Positions 5,305 through 8,633 of a stretch of 8,633 nt of DNA are shown here, one piece after another. The DNA is from VMCP01 sp964415065 (GTDB lineage: Bacteria > Bacteroidota > Bacteroidia > NS11-12g > UBA955). The first letter of the stretch is position 1; each line of letters begins with the position of its first letter. Where the stretch lies: contig CAYPYX010000084.1 of assembly GCA_964415065.1 (NCBI GenBank), forward strand, positions 1-8,633, given 5' to 3'. Below the pieces are notes generated by a model that saw nothing but the letters and a program-made list of their open reading frames with translations, was not told the DNA's origin and did not search any database. The position numbers and the translations under genes are program-made.

Positions 5305-8300
5305 TCAATGAACAAATTTGCCGGTGGCAAAGGCTGTTTTATCTCCCTGTTGAAGCTCTATCCGATACAAGGAAATTCCTTTTGAAGGTACTTTTATTTC
5401 AGCTCCCGACATGGAATACCAACGAACAGAGATCAAGTTCCAATCTGAGTTTTCCATAATGAATTTTCCATCAGAAGTAATTTTTACTCCATACGATTCC
5501 AAATGATGAACTGAGCTGAAATCCGTAAGTGTTATTGTTTTCGAAACAGTGTCATTGCAACCTTGGTTCGTACTAGCAATTAACGACAATGTGTATTCTC
5601 CTGGAGTTTTGGGATAAGTGTAAATAAAGGTGTTTTTACTGGATGTATCCGAAGTGGAACTGGGATCACCTGCATCCCAAAGCCAAGAAATCTTATCATT
5701 ACCTGCTACATAGGAGTAATTGATTGCTATCAATTGTGCAGCATGAATATTTAAGGTTGTTGGACTAGTGATTTGCATTATTGCTTTGGGGGATTCCTCC
5801 ACTCGAAGTGTGAAGTACCCTGTGTCTTGGCACCCTTTTTGTGGACCCTCGTAACGAACTCTCCAGTTTCCAGTTGCGATATCAGCAGGTGCATATTGGT
5901 TATTTTTTATGGGATGTTTTTCCAGTTCAGGAGCTTTTTTATTCCAGTTATACGAATCCCAATAGAATCTGCCATCGGTAGCTGGCTTGTTTTCTACGTA
6001 CACCTGCGCTAATAAGTCGAAATCCGTTTGACCTTGACACATCAAGGGTGTGCTAAAACTAAGTAGAGGTTCATTTATCACTTCAATTTTTAGTGTATCT
6101 GCAAGATAACAACCATTCAAATAATCCTTGAATTCTAATTTAAATAGATAGCTTCCATTTCGATTTAATTCGGATTGACTTCCCAAATAAAAACGCTGGT
6201 CTGAACTTATTATTTCATTGATGTTAACTCCGTTAGGTGCTTCTAATGCCGTCCAAATGGGTTGATGCACTGAGGAATTAGACGGGGTTTTGATTAAAGA
6301 GTTCAAGGAAAGAAATCCGGTATTTTGACAAATAGAAGTGTCTACGCTTTCGGATTTAACAGGTTGAATAACCGTCCAAATCAGGCTGTCGACTTCACGG
6401 CATCCCCAAGAATCTAAATAATGAACAGAGATACTGAGTTCGGCTTTTCCATTTTTGAATGCTGTAGAAGCAACTTTTTGTGGATCTAATAATAATTTCC
6501 CATTATTTGTATCGAGCCAACTGGCAGAATTTATTATTTTGTATTTGCGCGATGAATGATCTGTCCAACTATTTTTAATATCAATAGTGTTCAAAATGTT
6601 GCAACCTGTTGGAAGGGGGGATAATTTGAAATACTCTCTCGGTAATTGTTTGTAAATCGAACTATCAGTTGCAAAACAACCAATGGAATCAGTAACCGTG
6701 AAGAACCATTTAAACATAGTGTCGGATGTGGTAATAATTCCTTGAGGTGCCTTGTAAGAAATGTTGCCGTTTTTGAGTTTGTATGAAAATCCAACTAACG
6801 ACTTCATATTTTGGGTAGAGGTGCTGAAATGAATATCTGTTTTTCCACAATACAGGCTGTCACCAGTTAAACGAAGTTTGGGTTCGTTGTTGAGAATTAC
6901 GGTATCGGTTTTAGGAACAAAACCCAATGAGTCATGTGTAATGTAAGGTGTTACATAATATTCATCGTTGGGGAGTTGTTCAGACAGGTTTTTGGAAGTG
7001 AGAAATGCTAATGTGGTGTTGCCTGATTTAGAGGTTACTTGCCATTGTATAAAGGCATTCCCGCTGAATTTCTTCAAGAAATTCACTTCAGTAAAAATTC
7101 GATTACAGGTAGTATCACGTGATTTGTTTTCGTAGGGAATGGCAGGTTTTACGCGAACCAAAATTGGGGATACTGTGGTTCCTCTGGGTTGTCCGCTGCT
7201 ACAATAATTGTCCATGACCAATAAATTGAATGTATGGAAAGGTTTATGGGCATGAGATGAATCGGTTTTCCATTTGAAAATATAGGTATTGGGTTTCCCA
7301 GGGGTGCTATAAAGCCATGTATTTTTGTACTCGGTTTTTAAAATAGCTTCTAAATAGGTGCCGGTATCGGGATCGCCAATGGAGAATTCAATTTCAATGG
7401 TTTCCCCCGCAACGACAGAAAATTCCTTTCCGATTCGAACATAGGGATTGTAATTAAATGAACTACCAGATGCAGAACTGAAGAATCTTCCGTTGGAATA
7501 ATAAGAATGTTGTCCAATTACTACCCATTTGCCTTGTGCATTTTTTTGTGTTTCGATTATAGAATAGCAGAATAAAGCTCCGTCGCTCGCGTCGTTTTTG
7601 TAAAAATACATTTCTCCTGATAGCGTATCGAAATTGAATCCACGAGGAGGGAAAATATTGCGGCTGGCTTTGGCAAAACCATCCGTAGTGCCAACACCTG
7701 TAAAAGTTTTAATAGGCACTGCCACTGAATACTGATTGTTTAAGGTATATGCCGCATAGGAACTGCCGCTTTGATAGGGTTGTTGAAGTTTATATATAAG
7801 ACGATCATTTTCTGCATCCATAGCATCTGGGAAATACCGAAACTCACCGGCTGAATTATCTCTGGGGATGTGATTTCTGACCATCGGTGCATCATTGCTC
7901 ATTCTATTTAGTGTCCGAAGTGTATTGTAATACAGGGTCGTGCTGATGGTATAACCGTAAGGTGATTTGATGTTGTTGACTAACATACTTAAACTTACTT
8001 CCGAACTTCCAATAAACGTAATTTGATCGGATCCATACTTTTTGATAAAACTGTCAATGAGAGTATGTGTTTTTAAATTGATAATGGCGGACAAATAATA
8101 TCTGTAGTTGCCCGAATATGGAATATTACCATTAGCCACTCCTCCAGGCATACACGTATTGGCATATCCTTTACATAGGGGATCTAAATTGGTAATGGAG
8201 TCTTTTTTGAAAAGAGCATTGGACAATTTTACAATGGGGCTTTTTCGGTTTTCCATGTTACCAATAAAAAAAGCATATTCCACATTTCTAATCGTATCTA

Positions 8301-8466
8301 ATCCCGAAGAAGTAGAGTTGCAAAATAAATCCCAAATCACGCGGATTTTTACACGGTTGGTGTCCAATAATGAACTGTTTATCTGTCCTCCATAAGGTCG
8401 ATAGTTGGCGGTTAATGAACCAAAAGATGTAACAATTATGAAAAAAATCAGTAGTGTTTTTTTCAT
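5305..8466 (-). CDS. Large secreted multi-domain surface protein with Ig/PKD-like modules and a divergent T9SS sorting tail
   Basis: About 1053 residues from the ATG at 8466. In-frame ATGs at 8481 and 8511 are alternatives, and the frame is open to a TTG at 8547. Residues 1-20 are a clean signal peptide, likely cut after LTA. Residues about 21-440 resemble the N-terminal region of large SprB-like Bacteroidota adhesins (PDAMDAENDRLIYKLQQP at about 213-230, then PPRGFNFDTLSGEM). From about 450 to 981 there are roughly 90-residue beta-sandwich modules. Four have an early Cys (540, 622, 713, 810) and a late Gly-Cys (Cys597, 689, 786, 879), suggesting one disulfide each. A PKD domain follows (898-981, with WLWDAGDPSSTSD and YTYPKTPGEYTLSLIAS). 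The last 60 residues (GKFIMENSDWNLISV to GDKTAFATGKFVH) match the T9SS type A sorting tail but lack its YPNP motif. It is predicted to be exported and anchored at or released from the cell surface, perhaps for adhesion. No enzymatic domain is seen. Confidence 0.85.
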   Translation of the reverse strand: MKKTLLIFFIIVTSFGSLTANYRPYGGQINSSLLDTNRVKIRVIWDLFCNSTSSGLDTIRNVEYAFFIGNMENRKSPIVKLSNALFKKDSITNLDPLCKGYANTCMPGGVANGNIPYSGNYRYYLSAIINLKTHTLIDSFIKKYGSDQITFIGSSEVSLSMLVNNIKSPYGYTISTTLYYNTLRTLNRMSNDAPMVRNHIPRDNSAGEFRYFPDAMDAENDRLIYKLQQPYQSGSSYAAYTLNNQYSVAVPIKTFTGVGTTDGFAKASRNIFPPRGFNFDTLSGEMYFYKNDASDGALFCYSIIETQKNAQGKWVVIGQHSYYSNGRFFSSASGSSFNYNPYVRIGKEFSVVAGETIEIEFSIGDPDTGTYLEAILKTEYKNTWLYSTPGKPNTYIFKWKTDSSHAHKPFHTFNLLVMDNYCSSGQPRGTTVSPILVRVKPAIPYENKSRDTTCNRIFTEVNFLKKFSGNAFIQWQVTSKSGNTTLAFLTSKNLSEQLPNDEYYVTPYITHDSLGFVPKTDTVILNNEPKLRLTGDSLYCGKTDIHFSTSTQNMKSLVGFSYKLKNGNISYKAPQGIITTSDTMFKWFFTVTDSIGCFATDSSIYKQLPREYFKLSPLPTGCNILNTIDIKNSWTDHSSRKYKIINSASWLDTNNGKLLLDPQKVASTAFKNGKAELSISVHYLDSWGCREVDSLIWTVIQPVKSESVDTSICQNTGFLSLNSLIKTPSNSSVHQPIWTALEAPNGVNINEIISSDQRFYLGSQSELNRNGSYLFKLEFKDYLNGCYLADTLKIEVINEPLLSFSTPLMCQGQTDFDLLAQVYVENKPATDGRFYWDSYNWNKKAPELEKHPIKNNQYAPADIATGNWRVRYEGPQKGCQDTGYFTLRVEESPKAIMQITSPTTLNIHAAQLIAINYSYVAGNDKISWLWDAGDPSSTSDTSSKNTFIYTYPKTPGEYTLSLIASTNQGCNDTVSKTITLTDFSSVHHLESYGVKITSDGKFIMENSDWNLISVRWYSMSGAEIKVPSKGISLYRIELQQGDKTAFATGKFVH

Positions 8467-8484
8467 AATTGTTTTTTTCATAAT
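8455..8484 (-). repeat. Tandem 15-bp duplication containing the start codon of the surface-protein gene
   Basis: On the minus strand the unit ATTATGAAAAAAACA occurs twice in direct succession (8484-8470 and 8469-8455). Each copy holds an ATG followed by Lys-Lys-Thr, so two in-frame starts at 8481 and 8466 have identical local context. Fifteen bases preserve the reading frame, and the extra copy only lengthens the basic N-region of the signal peptide. The runs of seven A suggest replication slippage. Confidence 0.9.
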
Positions 8485-8560
8485 TATTTTTTTTGTAGTT
8501 GTTTTAATCATAGGCTGTATTACCTCGTTTTTGATATTGTTTTTCAATTAGTTGCTACCA

Positions 8561-8594
8561 GTTTTAATCGTACATCAAAATGGTACATTAAAAC
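8561..8594. repeat. Imperfect inverted repeat upstream of the surface-protein gene
   Basis: GTTTTAATCGTAC (8561-8573) and GTACATTAAAAC (8583-8594) are reverse complements apart from one unpaired C, with a 9-base loop. The element lies about 95 bases upstream of the ATG at 8466, in an 86-base stretch (8548-8633) with no gene. It could form a hairpin in the leader transcript or serve as a binding site for a dimeric regulator. GTTTTAATC also recurs as a direct copy at 8501-8509. No clear TTTG/TAnnTTTG promoter was found nearby. Confidence 0.55.
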
Positions 8595-8633
8595 TTGAGT
8601 TTTTTGAATCTGTAAAATAGCTCCAAAAAAATT

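Noticed and set aside
8108..8395. 95-codon plus-strand open frame, and other plus-strand frames at 267-746, 1281-1475, 5256-5459 and 5773-6012
   Set aside because: All lie antisense to well-supported genes, lack recognisable domains, and have irregular composition; they are shadows of the minus-strand coding frames.

Overview
The window looks like chromosomal DNA of a Bacteroidota bacterium. The strongest signs are a large secreted protein with a signal peptide, tandem Ig/PKD-like modules and a C-terminal tail resembling a type IX secretion (T9SS) sorting domain. AT-rich starts without clear Shine-Dalgarno sequences, and an AAA+/VWA pair of a form I associate with this phylum, agree with this. 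I cannot name a genus.

Layout: (i) Bases 1-131 (+) are the last 42 codons of mnmE (tRNA modification GTPase), ending in the typical FCIGK. (ii) Two genes on the minus strand, converging on mnmE with a 2-base gap, encode a VWA/MIDAS protein (first transcribed) and a ChlI/MoxR-like AAA+ ATPase. They overlap by 32 bases and probably work as a pair. (iii) After a divergent intergenic region come four plus-strand genes: a small Cys-containing protein of unknown function, a seven-helix membrane protein, a short histidine kinase overlapping it by 35 bases, and a NarL/LuxR-type response regulator. (iv) A short convergent gap rich in hairpins separates the regulator from (v) a minus-strand gene for a roughly 1050-residue secreted surface protein. 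Its putative 5' leader carries an inverted repeat, and its start region contains a tandem 15-bp duplication of the start codon.

Working together: the AAA+ and VWA proteins likely form a MoxR-VWA type remodelling machine of unknown target. The membrane protein, kinase and regulator look like one signalling module in which the kinase has almost no extracytoplasmic part, so the seven-helix partner may be the sensor. The kinase keeps its phospho-acceptor His and its N and G2 boxes but lacks the ATP-binding DxGxG box, which makes this cassette the most unusual part of the window. Two palindromes sit immediately upstream of the membrane protein gene and may be operators. No tRNA, rRNA, CRISPR array or insertion sequence was seen.
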